From contig CALUIU010000001.1 of NCBI GenBank assembly GCA_944320795.1, positions 1 to 64,000 on the forward strand: a DNA stretch of 64,000 nucleotides, given 5' to 3'. The DNA comes from Candidatus Paraprevotella stercoravium (GTDB lineage Bacteria > Bacteroidota > Bacteroidia > Bacteroidales > Bacteroidaceae). This document shows, piece after piece, positions 25,152-34,281 of this stretch. The position numbers and the translations under genes are program-made. The notes under the pieces were generated by a model that saw only the letters and a program-made list of their open reading frames with translations, did not search any database and was not told the origin of the DNA. Position 1 is the first letter of the stretch; every line of letters begins with the position of its first letter.

Positions 25152-26437
25152 TACAAGTTAAATTCTTTTTTAATTTGATCTACATAATCCAGTTTCTCCC
25201 AAGTGAACAGTTCCACTTCCACGGTTTTCGGTTCCATGTATCTGCTCTGGAAGGTTTTGGTTACGGTCTGTGGCTTGCGGCCCATATGACCATAAGCGGC
25301 AGTTTCTTCATAGATCGGATTGCGCAGCTTCAGTCTTTCTTCGATAGCTTTTGGGCGCAAGTCAAATAATTTGCCAACGGTCTGGGCAATTTCTCCGTCG
25401 CTCATGTTTACACGGCTCTTGCCATAGGTGTTGACATAGATATTGATCGGTTCAGCCACACCGATGGCATAACTGATCTGTACGAGCATCTCGTCGGCCA
25501 CACCGGCTGCTACCATATTCTTGGCGATATGGCGCGCTGCATAAGCGGCAGAACGGTCCACTTTTGAAGGATCCTTGCCGGAGAAGGCACCGCCACCATG
25601 CGCTCCCTTACCGCCGTAGGTGTCTACGATAATCTTACGTCCGGTCAGACCGGTATCTCCGTGCGGACCACCGATAACAAACTTGCCGGTCGGGTTGACA
25701 TGATACTTGATCTGGTCATTGAACAGCTTCAGGATTTCCGGATTGTGAATACCGGCAATGACCCGAGGCATCAGGATTTCAATGACATCCTTACGAATTT
25801 GTGCCAACATCTGATGGTCAGCCTCTTCCTCGCTCAGTGTAGCGGATGGCTGGATAAAGTCGTCATGCTGGGTAGAAACTACGATGGTGTCTACTCTTAC
25901 CGGTTTGCCCTGATCGTCATATTCAATGGTTACCTGGCTCTTGGCATCCGGGCGCAGGTAAGTCATTTCTTTGCCTTCCTTGCGGATTTCTGCCAGTACC
26001 AACAGGATGTTATGCGCCAGATCCAATGACAGTGGCATGAAGTTTTCGGTTTCGTTTGTAGCATATCCGAACATCATTCCCTGATCACCGGCTCCCTGGT
26101 TCATCGGGTCTTCTCTTTCCACACCGCGGTTGATGTCTGCGCTCTGCTCATGGATGACCGACAGTACGCCGCAGCTTTCGGCCTCGAATTTATACTCTGC
26201 CTTGGTGTATCCGATGCGTTGGATGGTTCTTCTGGCCACCTCCTGCAAGTCTACATAAGCCTGTGATTTCACTTCGCCGGCAATGATGACCTGTCCTGTA
26301 GTGACCATGGTTTCACATGCCACCTTTGAGGATGGATCAAAAGCCAACAATTCATCCAATACAGCATCCGAAATCTGATCGGCTACTTTGTCTGGATGTC
26401 CCTCTGATACTGATTCTGAAGTAAATAAATAACCCAT
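25151..26437 (-). CDS. metK: S-Adenosylmethionine synthetase
   Basis: 428 residues from the ATG at 26437 ([20 protein letters not shown]). The 29-codon extension to 26524 lies in the leader, across the riboswitch, and is rejected. Motifs [21 protein letters not shown] and [19 protein letters not shown] mark the catalytic and metal/phosphate loops. It makes SAM from methionine and ATP. It is transcribed from a -7 box at 26576-26583 with a leader of about 130 nt containing a SAM-II aptamer (26510-26563). Downstream genes share the transcript. Confidence 0.96.
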   Translation of the reverse strand: MGYLFTSESVSEGHPDKVADQISDAVLDELLAFDPSSKVACETMVTTGQVIIAGEVKSQAYVDLQEVARRTIQRIGYTKAEYKFEAESCGVLSVIHEQSADINRGVEREDPMNQGAGDQGMMFGYATNETENFMPLSLDLAHNILLVLAEIRKEGKEMTYLRPDAKSQVTIEYDDQGKPVRVDTIVVSTQHDDFIQPSATLSEEEADHQMLAQIRKDVIEILMPRVIAGIHNPEILKLFNDQIKYHVNPTGKFVIGGPHGDTGLTGRKIIVDTYGGKGAHGGGAFSGKDPSKVDRSAAYAARHIAKNMVAAGVADEMLVQISYAIGVAEPINIYVNTYGKSRVNMSDGEIAQTVGKLFDLRPKAIEERLKLRNPIYEETAAYGHMGRKPQTVTKTFQSRYMEPKTVEVELFTWEKLDYVDQIKKEFNL

Positions 26438-26509
26438 TTTTATAATATTTATAAGATAAAAAAACAAGAATGGGGTTTCATTGGGTAGGAATGCGTTCAG
26501 CACTAAGAT

Positions 26510-26563
26510 GTCTGTATTTAGCATTTTTTACCGTGGTTGCAAGCCGCCCAAATCTATCCACAT
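26510..26563 (-). ncRNA. SAM-II riboswitch aptamer in the metK leader
   Basis: On the minus strand the leader carries the SAM-II order of conserved pieces. P1 is GTGG (26561-26558) pairing with CCAC (26536-26533). Between the arms lie GATTT, GGC and TTGCAA. After the second arm come GGTAAAAAATG and GCTAAA (26522-26517). TTGC and GCTAAA can form the pseudoknot. It starts within a few nt of the predicted transcription start and precedes metK, a natural target. The classic CC/GG closing pair of P2b is less clear in this copy. Confidence 0.7.
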
Positions 26564-26575
26564 TTATAATTATTG

Positions 26576-26583
26576 CAAAGATA
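26576..26583 (-). promoter_or_regulatory. -7 box of metK
   Basis: TATCTTTG on the minus strand matches TAnnTTTG. The predicted transcription start falls just before the riboswitch P1 arm, which fits an aptamer placed at the mRNA 5' end. Confidence 0.6.
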
Positions 26584-26648
26584 GTGACTTTTCAATCAAT
26601 ATACCGATTTTGGATATTAATAAACATAAAAAGCCCTTTTATTTAACA

Positions 26649-27170
26649 TTACAATTCCTTACAGTCTTTGTTCGATGAAGTATAAAGACGTTGCCAAAGT
26701 TCTCTGACAGAGCAGTTTAGTATTGGGTGCATCAAATCGGGAGCGATTTCTACAAGCGGTTTGAGCACAAAATCTCTTTCATGCAGCAGTTTGTGGGGCA
26801 GGGTGAGCTGTTGCAATCGTCCGTCTGGTAACTGAATCTGTTCGTCCATACAGCAATTATCTAAAAACAAGAGGTCTATGTCAATGGGGCGGTCCTGATA
26901 ACTGATTCCGTTGCTTTTGACTTTCCGCCCCAGTTGCTTCTCTATATTTTGGGTAATAGCCAGAATTTCTGCCGGTGTTTTGAGCGTTTTCAGATGGATG
27001 GCTGTGTTCAGAAACAGATTTTCGGATGTAAATCCCCAGGGGGCTGTTTCATAAAACTCAGATAGGGCGCACACGCGCCCTATCTGAGTTTCCAATTCCT
27101 GAACAGCTTTCCGAAGCAACTCTCTCCGGTTTCCCTGATTGCTTCCCAAGCTTAAATATAAGTCAGTCAT
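26649..27170 (-). CDS. folK: 2-Amino-4-hydroxy-6-hydroxymethyldihydropteridine pyrophosphokinase
   Basis: 173 residues, HPPK family. Motifs: SLGSNQGNRRELL at the N-terminus, ETAPWG, and the metal-binding DRPIDIDLLFL. It transfers pyrophosphate from ATP to the pterin in folate synthesis. The start codon overlaps the queA stop (27170), so the two are translationally coupled. It is the last gene of the miaB-folK run; I see no clear terminator hairpin before metK. Confidence 0.92.
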   Translation of the reverse strand: MTDLYLSLGSNQGNRRELLRKAVQELETQIGRVCALSEFYETAPWGFTSENLFLNTAIHLKTLKTPAEILAITQNIEKQLGRKVKSNGISYQDRPIDIDLLFLDNCCMDEQIQLPDGRLQQLTLPHKLLHERDFVLKPLVEIAPDLMHPILNCSVRELWQRLYTSSNKDCKEL

Positions 27171-28228
27171 TAATCATTCAATATTAACATGGCATCGCCA
27201 TAAGTTCCGAAACGATAACCCTCTTTGAGTGCCTGGTTATAGGCTTCCATAACCAGTTCGTAGCCACCGTAAGCTGCTGTCAGCATCAACAGGGTGCTGT
27301 AAGGCAGATAGAAGTTGGCCACCATGGAATCAGCTACACTGAATTCGTAAGGAGGGAAGATAAATTTGTTGGTCCATCCCTGGAACTCTTTCAGATGACA
27401 GTCGGTTCCTACTGCCGATTCGATGGTACGCTGTACGGTTGTACCCACGGCACAAATCTTGTGTCCGCTGTCTTTGGCCTGGTTCACGATGCGGCAAGCT
27501 TCTGCGCTGACAAACATCTCTTCGCTGTCCATCTTATGCTTGGTCAGATCTTCCACATCGATTTCACGGAAGTTACCCAAACCGCAGTGCATGGTTACAA
27601 AGGCAAAGTCAATACCCTTGATTTCCATTCTCTTCATCAGTTCGCGTGAGAAGTGCAGACCGGAAGTCGGAGCGGTAACAGCACCTTCGTTCTTGGCGAA
27701 GATACACTGGAAGCGTTCCATATCCTCTTTTTCTGTTTCACGCTTGATGAAGCGTGGCAGTGGAGCCTCACCCAAAGCATAGAGAGCGGCTTTGAATTCA
27801 TCGTGCGGTCCGTCGTACAGGAAGCGCAGGGTTCTTCCTCTGGAAGTGGTATTGTCGATCACTTCGGCTACCATAGAGTCGTCATCGCCAAAATAAAGCT
27901 TGTTTCCGATTCGGATTTTACGTGCCGGATCTACCAATACGTCCCACAGGCGCAGTTCCTGATTCAGTTCGCGTAACAAAAATACTTCAATGCGTGCGCC
28001 GGTTTTTTCCTTGTTGCCATAAAGACGCGCCGGAAATACCTTGGTATCATTAAAGATGAAAACATCTTTGTCATCGAAATAATCCAGGATGTCCTTGAAG
28101 TACTCACGGTGTTCGATGGTTCCGCTTTTCTTGTGAAGGACCATCAGTCTGGACTCATCACGATGGAATGTTGGGTATAAGGCTATACGATCTTCGGGAA
28201 GTTTAAATTTAAAATCAGATAATTTCAT
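27170..28228 (-). CDS. queA: SAM:tRNA ribosyltransferase-isomerase
   Basis: 352 residues, full length for QueA. Motifs [19 protein letters not shown] and TMHCGLGNF are family hallmarks. It transfers the ribosyl part of SAM to preQ1-modified tRNA, giving epoxyqueuosine, the substrate of QueG, which is encoded at 32619-33638. It lies 37 nt after truB. A SAM consumer close to metK is expected only loosely; these are separate transcription units. Confidence 0.93.
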   Translation of the reverse strand: MKLSDFKFKLPEDRIALYPTFHRDESRLMVLHKKSGTIEHREYFKDILDYFDDKDVFIFNDTKVFPARLYGNKEKTGARIEVFLLRELNQELRLWDVLVDPARKIRIGNKLYFGDDDSMVAEVIDNTTSRGRTLRFLYDGPHDEFKAALYALGEAPLPRFIKRETEKEDMERFQCIFAKNEGAVTAPTSGLHFSRELMKRMEIKGIDFAFVTMHCGLGNFREIDVEDLTKHKMDSEEMFVSAEACRIVNQAKDSGHKICAVGTTVQRTIESAVGTDCHLKEFQGWTNKFIFPPYEFSVADSMVANFYLPYSTLLMLTAAYGGYELVMEAYNQALKEGYRFGTYGDAMLILND

Positions 28229-28265
28229 TTCTAAATACTCTCCTTAAATATTTTTAGATACACGA

Positions 28266-28988
28266 TTATTTCTCTTCGGGGCTGACGATTGTCTGCTGGC
28301 TGAGCCATTCTGAAAACTCATCCAGTTTCAGGCAATCTTCCACTTTATAGTCACCGATGCGCGTACGGCGCAGTGCGGTGAGATGTCCTCCGCTGTTCAG
28401 AGCCTCACCAATATCGCGGGCCAGAGCACGGATGTAAGTTCCTTTACTGCATACTACCCGGATTTCAATATCCGGCAAATTACAGTTCAGCAATTCAATT
28501 TCATCAATGACCAGAGTCTTGGCTTTTAATTCCACGTTTTCTCCCTTTCGGGCCAGATCATATGCCCGGTCTCCGTTTACCTTGCAGGCTGAGAATGCCG
28601 GCGGAACCTGTTCGATGGTTCCGACGAACTTTTTCAGTGTTTCCTCTACCAGTTCACGGGTGATATGCTCGGTAGGATATGTAGCATCGATTTCCTTTTC
28701 CAGGTCATACGATGGAGTGGTCGCTCCCAAGCGGATGGTGGCGATATACTCTTTGGTATGAGCCTGAAGCTCCATGATTTTTTTGGTTGCCTTTCCGGTG
28801 CAGATAATCAGCACACCTGTAGCCAGGGGATCCAAAGTTCCTGCATGTCCCACTTTGAGTTTCTTGATTCTTAGTTTTTTGCAGAGTTCATATCTGGCTT
28901 TGGCAACCAGTCCGAAAGAGGTCCATTCATAGGGCTTGTCAAAACAGAGGATCTCTCCCTCCTTGAAATCATATACTTTAGAATGCAT
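28266..28988 (-). CDS. truB: tRNA pseudouridine(55) synthase
   Basis: 240 residues, TruB family. The catalytic-Asp motif [14 protein letters not shown] lies near residue 48-61 (Asp55-type). YDLARKGE and [12 protein letters not shown] match the family too. It isomerises U55 in the T-loop of tRNAs. The start overlaps the end of uppP by 11 nt. The C-terminal PUA domain of the long form is absent, which is common in Bacteroidetes. Confidence 0.93.
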   Translation of the reverse strand: MHSKVYDFKEGEILCFDKPYEWTSFGLVAKARYELCKKLRIKKLKVGHAGTLDPLATGVLIICTGKATKKIMELQAHTKEYIATIRLGATTPSYDLEKEIDATYPTEHITRELVEETLKKFVGTIEQVPPAFSACKVNGDRAYDLARKGENVELKAKTLVIDEIELLNCNLPDIEIRVVCSKGTYIRALARDIGEALNSGGHLTALRRTRIGDYKVEDCLKLDEFSEWLSQQTIVSPEEK

Positions 28989-29793
28989 GTGAGATAATGA
29001 GGGTGAGGCCTACCAAGGCACAATAAATGGCAAAATAAATCAGTTTTCCTTTCTTGACGATATTGATCATCCACTTGCAGGCCAGACATCCGGAAATGAA
29101 AGCGGCAACAAATCCGATACAGAGCGCGCTGAGCGACAGATCGCCGATAGCGGCTTCGGCTCCTTCTTTAGCTGCTTTGATCAGATCAAGCAATGCTTCA
29201 CCTAAGATAGGCGGGATAACCATTAAGAAAGAGAACTGGGCAAGGGTTTCCTTCTTGTTTCCCAATATCAGTCCGGTGGCAATGGTAGAGCCGGAACGTG
29301 ATACGCCCGGAAGTACGGCAACAGCCTGTGCCAAACCAATGATGAAGGCATCCTTCATGGAGATGGTTTCTTTCTGGCGTGGCTTGGCAAAATAAGAGAA
29401 TGTAAGTAAAGAGGCGGTGATCAGCAGGCAAAAACCTACAACCAGTAAGCCGCTTCCGAAAATCTCTTCTACATAGTCTTTGAAGAATACTCCGACGATG
29501 CCGACCGGAATCATGGAAACGATAATGTTCATTACATACTTTTGTTCCTTGTTCATTCCGTTAGGACCGGTAGGCTGAAACAATCCTTTGAATATCCATA
29601 CGATTTCTTTGAAAAGGATCACCAGAGTACTCAGCACGGTAGCAACATGAACTGCCACAATAAAGGTCAGATTGGATTCGCCGTCAACTCCTAAAAGATT
29701 TGAGGCTATGGCTAGATGGCCGCTACTGCTCACGGGAAGGTATTCAGTCAGTCCCTGCAGAACACCCATCAATAAAGCATCGGTATTTGTCAT
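28978..29793 (-). CDS. uppP: Undecaprenyl-diphosphatase (BacA type)
   Basis: 271 residues with seven to eight hydrophobic segments. The active-site motifs are [13 protein letters not shown] near the N-terminus and GVSRSGSTI. It recycles undecaprenyl pyrophosphate to the monophosphate carrier lipid for cell wall and capsule synthesis, acting in the inner membrane. It lies 3 nt after DUF3098 and overlaps truB, part of the Bacteroidetes order ftsX-DUF3098-uppP-truB-queA. Confidence 0.93.
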   Translation of the reverse strand: MTNTDALLMGVLQGLTEYLPVSSSGHLAIASNLLGVDGESNLTFIVAVHVATVLSTLVILFKEIVWIFKGLFQPTGPNGMNKEQKYVMNIIVSMIPVGIVGVFFKDYVEEIFGSGLLVVGFCLLITASLLTFSYFAKPRQKETISMKDAFIIGLAQAVAVLPGVSRSGSTIATGLILGNKKETLAQFSFLMVIPPILGEALLDLIKAAKEGAEAAIGDLSLSALCIGFVAAFISGCLACKWMINIVKKGKLIYFAIYCALVGLTLIISHAF

Positions 29794-29796
29794 TTT

Positions 29797-30027
29797 TTAT
29801 TCGTTGTTTTTAGGTTTATAGAGAATGCCGTAAACAATAAACAGGAAGCCGAATAGGCAAGTTAGCGGAGCTACCTTGATACGTTGGGCACTAAAAATAT
29901 CCGGGTTGAAAGTTGTTTCTGTACTTCCCGGGCCAGACATCAGGATGAAGCCGGCAACCACAATGACCATTCCGATCGCCAATAAGATGAAGTTCATCTT
30001 ACCGAATGCAAAATTTCTTTTGTCCAT
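29797..30027 (-). CDS. DUF3098 small membrane protein
   Basis: 76 residues with two membrane helices (about 11-30 and 55-70). DUF3098 proteins sit between ftsX and uppP in most Bacteroidetes genomes, as here (15 nt after ftsX, 3 nt before uppP). The function is unknown; a link to FtsX or to lipid carrier recycling is plausible from context only. Confidence 0.85.
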   Translation of the reverse strand: MDKRNFAFGKMNFILLAIGMVIVVAGFILMSGPGSTETTFNPDIFSAQRIKVAPLTCLFGFLFIVYGILYKPKNNE

Positions 30028-30042
30028 AATATTGTTTTTTGA

Positions 30043-30945
30043 TTACATTTCATGAAGTTCTCCTGCTTTCATTCTCAGGAATTTATTGACAGAAAGGTAC
30101 GAACTGGTCAGTGTGAGCAGGATCCCTGCCAGTAGTACGGCACCTCCCATAATCAGAACCATGTTTAAAGTGATAATATTTTCCAATACCGGATCGTAAC
30201 GCAAAAACAGATGAATACCTGTAACCAGCACTCCGTTGGCTAAAATAGCCGAAGTCAGTCCGATCCAGAAACTGCGGGAAAGGAATGGGCGCCGGACAAA
30301 ACTCCAGCGTGCTCCTACCAGTTTCATGGTATGAATGAGAAAACGGTTAGCATAGAGACTCATTTTTACCGTACTGTTGATCAGTCCGAATGATACAAAT
30401 GTAAGCAGTGCGGCCAGAATCAGAAGTACCAGACTCACTTTTTGCAGGTTGTTGTTAAGACTGTCTATCAGGTCTTTTTGGTAGACTACGTTCAGCACGA
30501 CAGGTTGGGCCTTGATGTCACGTGTAATCCATGACAGGCTGTCCGAGTTGGCGTAGTCTGCTTTCAGGTGTATTTCCAAAGAAGGAGAAAACGGATTGGA
30601 ACCTAAAAACTCTTCCGGGTCGGTTCCCATTTCCTGAATATGCTCTTTCAAGGCCTGTTCTTTACTGATATAGTCTAGTTTCTTGATGTATTGTTTCTGT
30701 TGCATTTCAAGCGTATATGCCTGAATGGCATCTTCTCCGGCTTCGTCAGAGAGGAGAACAGAAACGACCAGGTCTTCCTTTACTGAGTTGGAAAGCTCGT
30801 GAGCCACCTGTACGAAGAATACCACCAGTCCGAACAGGATCAGTACCAATGCTGTACTGATGCACGAAGTGAAGATTTGCATTCCTGTGAGACTTCTTTT
30901 TCTTTTGCCTTTTCTCATGGTAACTGGCTGTTTAGTTGACGACAA
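30043..30945 (-). CDS. ftsX: Cell division ABC permease FtsX
   Basis: 300 residues: an N-terminal basic stretch, first membrane helix at about 25-50, an extracytoplasmic domain (about 55-170, containing the LKADYANSD segment), then three more helices in a FtsX core with SFGLINSTVKMSLYANR. It works with FtsE at the septum to activate cell-wall hydrolases. No ftsE is visible in the window. The start overlaps the miaB stop region by 14 nt. Confidence 0.9.
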   Translation of the reverse strand: MSSTKQPVTMRKGKRKRSLTGMQIFTSCISTALVLILFGLVVFFVQVAHELSNSVKEDLVVSVLLSDEAGEDAIQAYTLEMQQKQYIKKLDYISKEQALKEHIQEMGTDPEEFLGSNPFSPSLEIHLKADYANSDSLSWITRDIKAQPVVLNVVYQKDLIDSLNNNLQKVSLVLLILAALLTFVSFGLINSTVKMSLYANRFLIHTMKLVGARWSFVRRPFLSRSFWIGLTSAILANGVLVTGIHLFLRYDPVLENIITLNMVLIMGGAVLLAGILLTLTSSYLSVNKFLRMKAGELHEM

Positions 30946-32257
30946 TGCCTTTCAGTGTAGCCGAAGAACTTTCGGTAATCTGCACCTGGATAAAATCACC
31001 GATGCGGTTATTTCCGCGGTCAAATACTACCACCTTGTTCTGCTCTGTGCGGCCGAACAGCTGGTCTTTAGAACGTTTGCTTACTCCTTCAACCAACACC
31101 TCATAGGTTTGGCCCACACATTTGCGGTTGCTTTCGGCTGAAAGCTCGTTTTGTAGGGCAATCAGCTCATTCAAGCGGCGTACTTTGGTATCTTCGTCAA
31201 TATCGTCCTTGAAATGTTTGGAAGCATATGTTCCCGGTCTTTCTGAATACTTGAACATGAATGCACTGTCATAGGCGCATTCGCGCATCAGGGAGAGTGA
31301 CTCCTGATGATCTTCTTCTGTTTCAGTACAGTATCCGGCAAAAATATCGGTGCTCAAGCCACAGTCTGGGATGATGCGTCGGATTGCTGCCACCCGTTCC
31401 AGATACCATTCACGGGTATATTTACGGTTCATCAGTTTCAGGATGCGGTTACTTCCGCTCTGTACCGGCAGATGAATATTGCGACATACATTCGGCTCTT
31501 CGGCAATGACATGTAAGGTTTCATCACTCATGTCTTTGGGGTGAGAGGTTGTGAAGCGTACGCGCATGCTTTGGGCTTCGTGTGCAACCATGCGAAGCAA
31601 GGTCGGGAAGTTTACTTCTTTTTCATTGTTTTCGTCTTTCCACAGGTATGAGTTCACGTTCTGTCCCAATAGGGTTACTTCCTTGAAGCCTCTTTCTTTC
31701 AGATCGCGTACTTCATTGAGGATACTTTCCACGTCACGACTTCTTTCACGTCCTCGGGTATAAGGCACAATGCAGTAGTGGCAAAAGTTGTTGCAGCCAC
31801 GCATAATGCTGACGAAACCTCCGATCTGCTTGCCGCAAATACGTTGTGGAATCACATCGCGGTATGTTTCTGTTGTAGAAAGTTCCACGTTAATGGCTTT
31901 GTGTCCCATTTCCACCTGAGCGATCAGGTCGGGTAGTGACATATAGGCATCCGGACCAACCACGATATCTACATGATGTTCCTCGATAAGTTTTTCCTTG
32001 ACACGTTCAGCCATGCAACCCAATACGCCGATAATCAGATGTCTTCCTTTTTTCTTTTGTGAATAGAAGAACTCCAGGCGGTTGATGATCTTTTGTTCGG
32101 CATTGTCTCTCACAGAGCAGGTGTTCAGAAATACGGCATCTGCTTCTTCGAGCGACTCACATATATCATAGCCTGCCATTTTCATGACTGAAGCCACCAC
32201 TTCACTGTCGGCCACATTCATCTGGCAACCATAAGTTTCAATAAAGAGTTTTTTCAT
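30932..32257 (-). CDS. miaB: tRNA methylthiotransferase MiaB
   Basis: 441 residues from the ATG at 32257 (MKKLFIETYGCQMN). A 19-codon extension to 32314 would cross the promoter and is rejected. An MTTase N-terminal domain (C11 in YGCQMN) is followed by the radical-SAM CxxxCxxC cluster (CNNFCHYC) and a C-terminal TRAM domain. It converts i6A37 to ms2i6A37 in tRNAs. It opens the minus-strand run that continues to folK and overlaps ftsX by 14 nt. Confidence 0.94.
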   Translation of the reverse strand: MKKLFIETYGCQMNVADSEVVASVMKMAGYDICESLEEADAVFLNTCSVRDNAEQKIINRLEFFYSQKKKGRHLIIGVLGCMAERVKEKLIEEHHVDIVVGPDAYMSLPDLIAQVEMGHKAINVELSTTETYRDVIPQRICGKQIGGFVSIMRGCNNFCHYCIVPYTRGRERSRDVESILNEVRDLKERGFKEVTLLGQNVNSYLWKDENNEKEVNFPTLLRMVAHEAQSMRVRFTTSHPKDMSDETLHVIAEEPNVCRNIHLPVQSGSNRILKLMNRKYTREWYLERVAAIRRIIPDCGLSTDIFAGYCTETEEDHQESLSLMRECAYDSAFMFKYSERPGTYASKHFKDDIDEDTKVRRLNELIALQNELSAESNRKCVGQTYEVLVEGVSKRSKDQLFGRTEQNKVVVFDRGNNRIGDFIQVQITESSSATLKGIVVN

Positions 32258-32287
32258 TGATATGTTGTATAAATCGAATTTTGTCTG

Positions 32288-32295
32288 CAAAGATA
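32288..32295 (-). promoter_or_regulatory. -7 box of miaB
   Basis: TATCTTTG on the minus strand matches TAnnTTTG, 30 nt upstream of the ATG at 32257, and rules out the longer start at 32314. Confidence 0.55.
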
Positions 32296-32479
32296 GCCAA
32301 TTTAAAAGAGACATGCCTATAGATGTCCTCGCTAAAGATTCAAATAATCTTTAGATTGACGTTAAATAATTATAAATCCTTATTTTTCTGTCTTTTATAT
32401 ATTGTGCTTTTGGAAAATTATTCGGAATTTTGTGCACCGAATAAAAAACATTAGATTTTTTCATAGTTAAGGTTTAGTT

Positions 32480-32514
32480 TAAGGAAAAAGGGAGCTGTGA
32501 AGCCCCCTTTTTTT
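32480..32514 (-). terminator. Terminator of queG
   Basis: Arms 32485-32495 and 32502-32512 pair with one G.T wobble and a 6-nt loop, followed on the minus strand by T-rich sequence. It ends the DUF2723-deacetylase-queG transcript about 105 nt past the queG stop. Confidence 0.75.
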
Positions 32515-32618
32515 GTTGCCTTTTTTCTATTTCTCTTTTTGTGGTTTGGGTATCTGGATTTCCTCTTCCCGAAATTTACATCCATATACCTTTGAATAGC
32601 TGAACTGAATCAGTTTTT

Positions 32619-33638
32619 TTATCGGGTTTGTTCGGTTTCTGCGGTGTCCTTGTTTAAGTTTTTTTCTTCCTGTATTTCCGGGTGGTGTTGCTTTGTCATA
32701 CTTTTAATATTGCGCATCAGCCCTTCGTATTTCGCTCGTTTTACAGCCGATCCTCGAAACAGTTCCCGATATTCTTCTACAGACAGTTGTTGCCATTGCC
32801 GGCGGGTCATATGTTTCAGTTCTTTCCGGATGTGGAAACTTTTTTCGTCAGTAGGTCGGGCAAAACGCAGATGCGGACAAATAGTCTGGCAACGGTCACA
32901 TCCATAAAAACAGGGCTCCATATGTGTGGCGGCCCATTGAGGGATTTCTCCCCGGTTTTCTATGGTGAGATAACTCAGACAGCGGCGTGCGTCAAATCCT
33001 TCCGGAGTCAGTGCATGGGTGGGACAGTTCTCGATACATTTTCTGCAGTTACCGCAACGGTTTTTCTGAGGACTGTCGTAGGAGTCGGCTGGGAGAGTGA
33101 GAAAAAGCTCGCCCAAAAAGAAGGTACTTCCGGCTTTGGGAATGATGAGTTGATGATTGCGTCCGATCCATCCCAGTCCGGCCTTCCAGGCCCAATACCG
33201 TTCCAATACAGGAGCTGTATCACAGAATGCACGTCCCGGCATTATCTCTGCTTTTTGTTCTTCCGGGATGTGGCTTAGTATCTGTGTCATAAACTGACGC
33301 AGTTTTTCTTTCATCACCTCATGGTAGTCTTTGCCATAGGCATACCAAGACAGGCAGCCTTCCCGATCGTCCATGAATTCGGGGGGATAATAATTTAAGG
33401 CAACACAGACTATGCTTTGGGTGCCGGGAACCAGTTCACGGGGATCGAACCGGAGCGGGATATGATTGGCCAGATATTCCATAGAACCGTGAGCCCCCTG
33501 CCGTAGCCATTCCTCATAATATTGCCGGTGGTTGCTGTCGACGGGTTCTGCCGGGGCTATGCCACAAGCATAAAAGCCGAGGCGTGAGGCCTCGGCTTTT
33601 ATTTCTGCTGCAGAAAGTATGATTTCTGTTTGTTTCAT
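32619..33638 (-). CDS. queG: Epoxyqueuosine reductase
   Basis: 339 residues. Two ferredoxin-type 4Fe-4S cluster motifs (CGNCRKCIENCPTHAL and CDRCQTICP) follow the N-terminal cobalamin-binding part, as in QueG. It reduces epoxyqueuosine in tRNA to queuosine using a B12 cofactor, the step after QueA (27170-28228). It is the last gene of the DUF2723-deacetylase-queG run, 21 nt after the deacetylase. Confidence 0.92.
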   Translation of the reverse strand: MKQTEIILSAAEIKAEASRLGFYACGIAPAEPVDSNHRQYYEEWLRQGAHGSMEYLANHIPLRFDPRELVPGTQSIVCVALNYYPPEFMDDREGCLSWYAYGKDYHEVMKEKLRQFMTQILSHIPEEQKAEIMPGRAFCDTAPVLERYWAWKAGLGWIGRNHQLIIPKAGSTFFLGELFLTLPADSYDSPQKNRCGNCRKCIENCPTHALTPEGFDARRCLSYLTIENRGEIPQWAATHMEPCFYGCDRCQTICPHLRFARPTDEKSFHIRKELKHMTRRQWQQLSVEEYRELFRGSAVKRAKYEGLMRNIKSMTKQHHPEIQEEKNLNKDTAETEQTR

Positions 33639-33659
33639 TAAGTACTGAATAATCTGATG

Positions 33660-34271
33660 TCAGTCGAATGTCTTGAATGTGTATCCTTGTTCTTTGAGCC
33701 ACTGTATGGATTGGGGTAATGCTGTGCGCAACTTTTCAATACTTTTCAGTGAATCGTGAAAGGTGATAATGGATCCGTTTCGGGTGTATTTCTTTACATT
33801 ATGGAATACATCCTCTGCTGTGACCCGTTTGCTGTAATCGCGTGTCACGAGATCCCACATCACGATTCGGTATTTTTTACGGAGCAACAAATACTGGATC
33901 CATCGCATCCACCCATGTGGCGGACGGAACAAATCTGTATGCAGAGTCTCGTTGGCTTTGTCTGCATTGGCCAGATAGTTTTTGCTCAGATATTTGAAAC
34001 CACCGATATGATTGTAGGTATGGTTCCCGATGCGGTGTCCGCGTTCGACTACCATACGGAATATATCAGGGTGTTTGCGAACATTGTCACCTACCATGAA
34101 AAAGGTGGCTTTTATCTGAAAATGATCAAGAATATCCAGCACAAAAGGAGTCGCTTCGGGAATGGGCCCGTCATCGAAGGTCAGATAAACGGCCTTCTCA
34201 TGACGGTTCATTCTCCATAAAGCTCGCGGATAGATCCATCTTAAAAATATGGATGGTTGTTCTATGATCAT
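33660..34271 (-). CDS. Polysaccharide deacetylase (NodB homology) family protein
   Basis: 203 residues. NodB motif 1 (TFDDGP, residues about 31-36) and motif 2 (GHRIGNHTYNHIG, HxxxH metal site) are intact, with RPPHGW and FHDS later. CE4 esterases remove N- or O-acetyl groups from chitin, peptidoglycan or other glycans. No signal peptide or membrane helix is obvious, so it may act in the cytoplasm or be exported by an undefined route. It overlaps no gene; 10 nt after DUF2723. Confidence 0.85.
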   Translation of the reverse strand: MIIEQPSIFLRWIYPRALWRMNRHEKAVYLTFDDGPIPEATPFVLDILDHFQIKATFFMVGDNVRKHPDIFRMVVERGHRIGNHTYNHIGGFKYLSKNYLANADKANETLHTDLFRPPHGWMRWIQYLLLRKKYRIVMWDLVTRDYSKRVTAEDVFHNVKKYTRNGSIITFHDSLKSIEKLRTALPQSIQWLKEQGYTFKTFD

Positions 34272-34281
34272 TTCCGTTGGT

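Larger units (their letters stand above)
32258..32618. other. Intergenic region upstream of miaB
   Basis: No gene. It carries the miaB -7 box (32288-32295), a perfect 9-bp inverted repeat CTAAAGATT/AATCTTTAG at 32332-32354, a weaker repeat at 32310-32327, and the queG terminator at 32480-32514. The stretch 32355-32480 is AT-rich without recognisable signals. Confidence 0.6.

Noticed and set aside
26438-26524. N-terminal extension of metK
   Set aside because: It lacks similarity to MetK, spans the riboswitch aptamer and starts upstream of the conserved [11 protein letters not shown] start.
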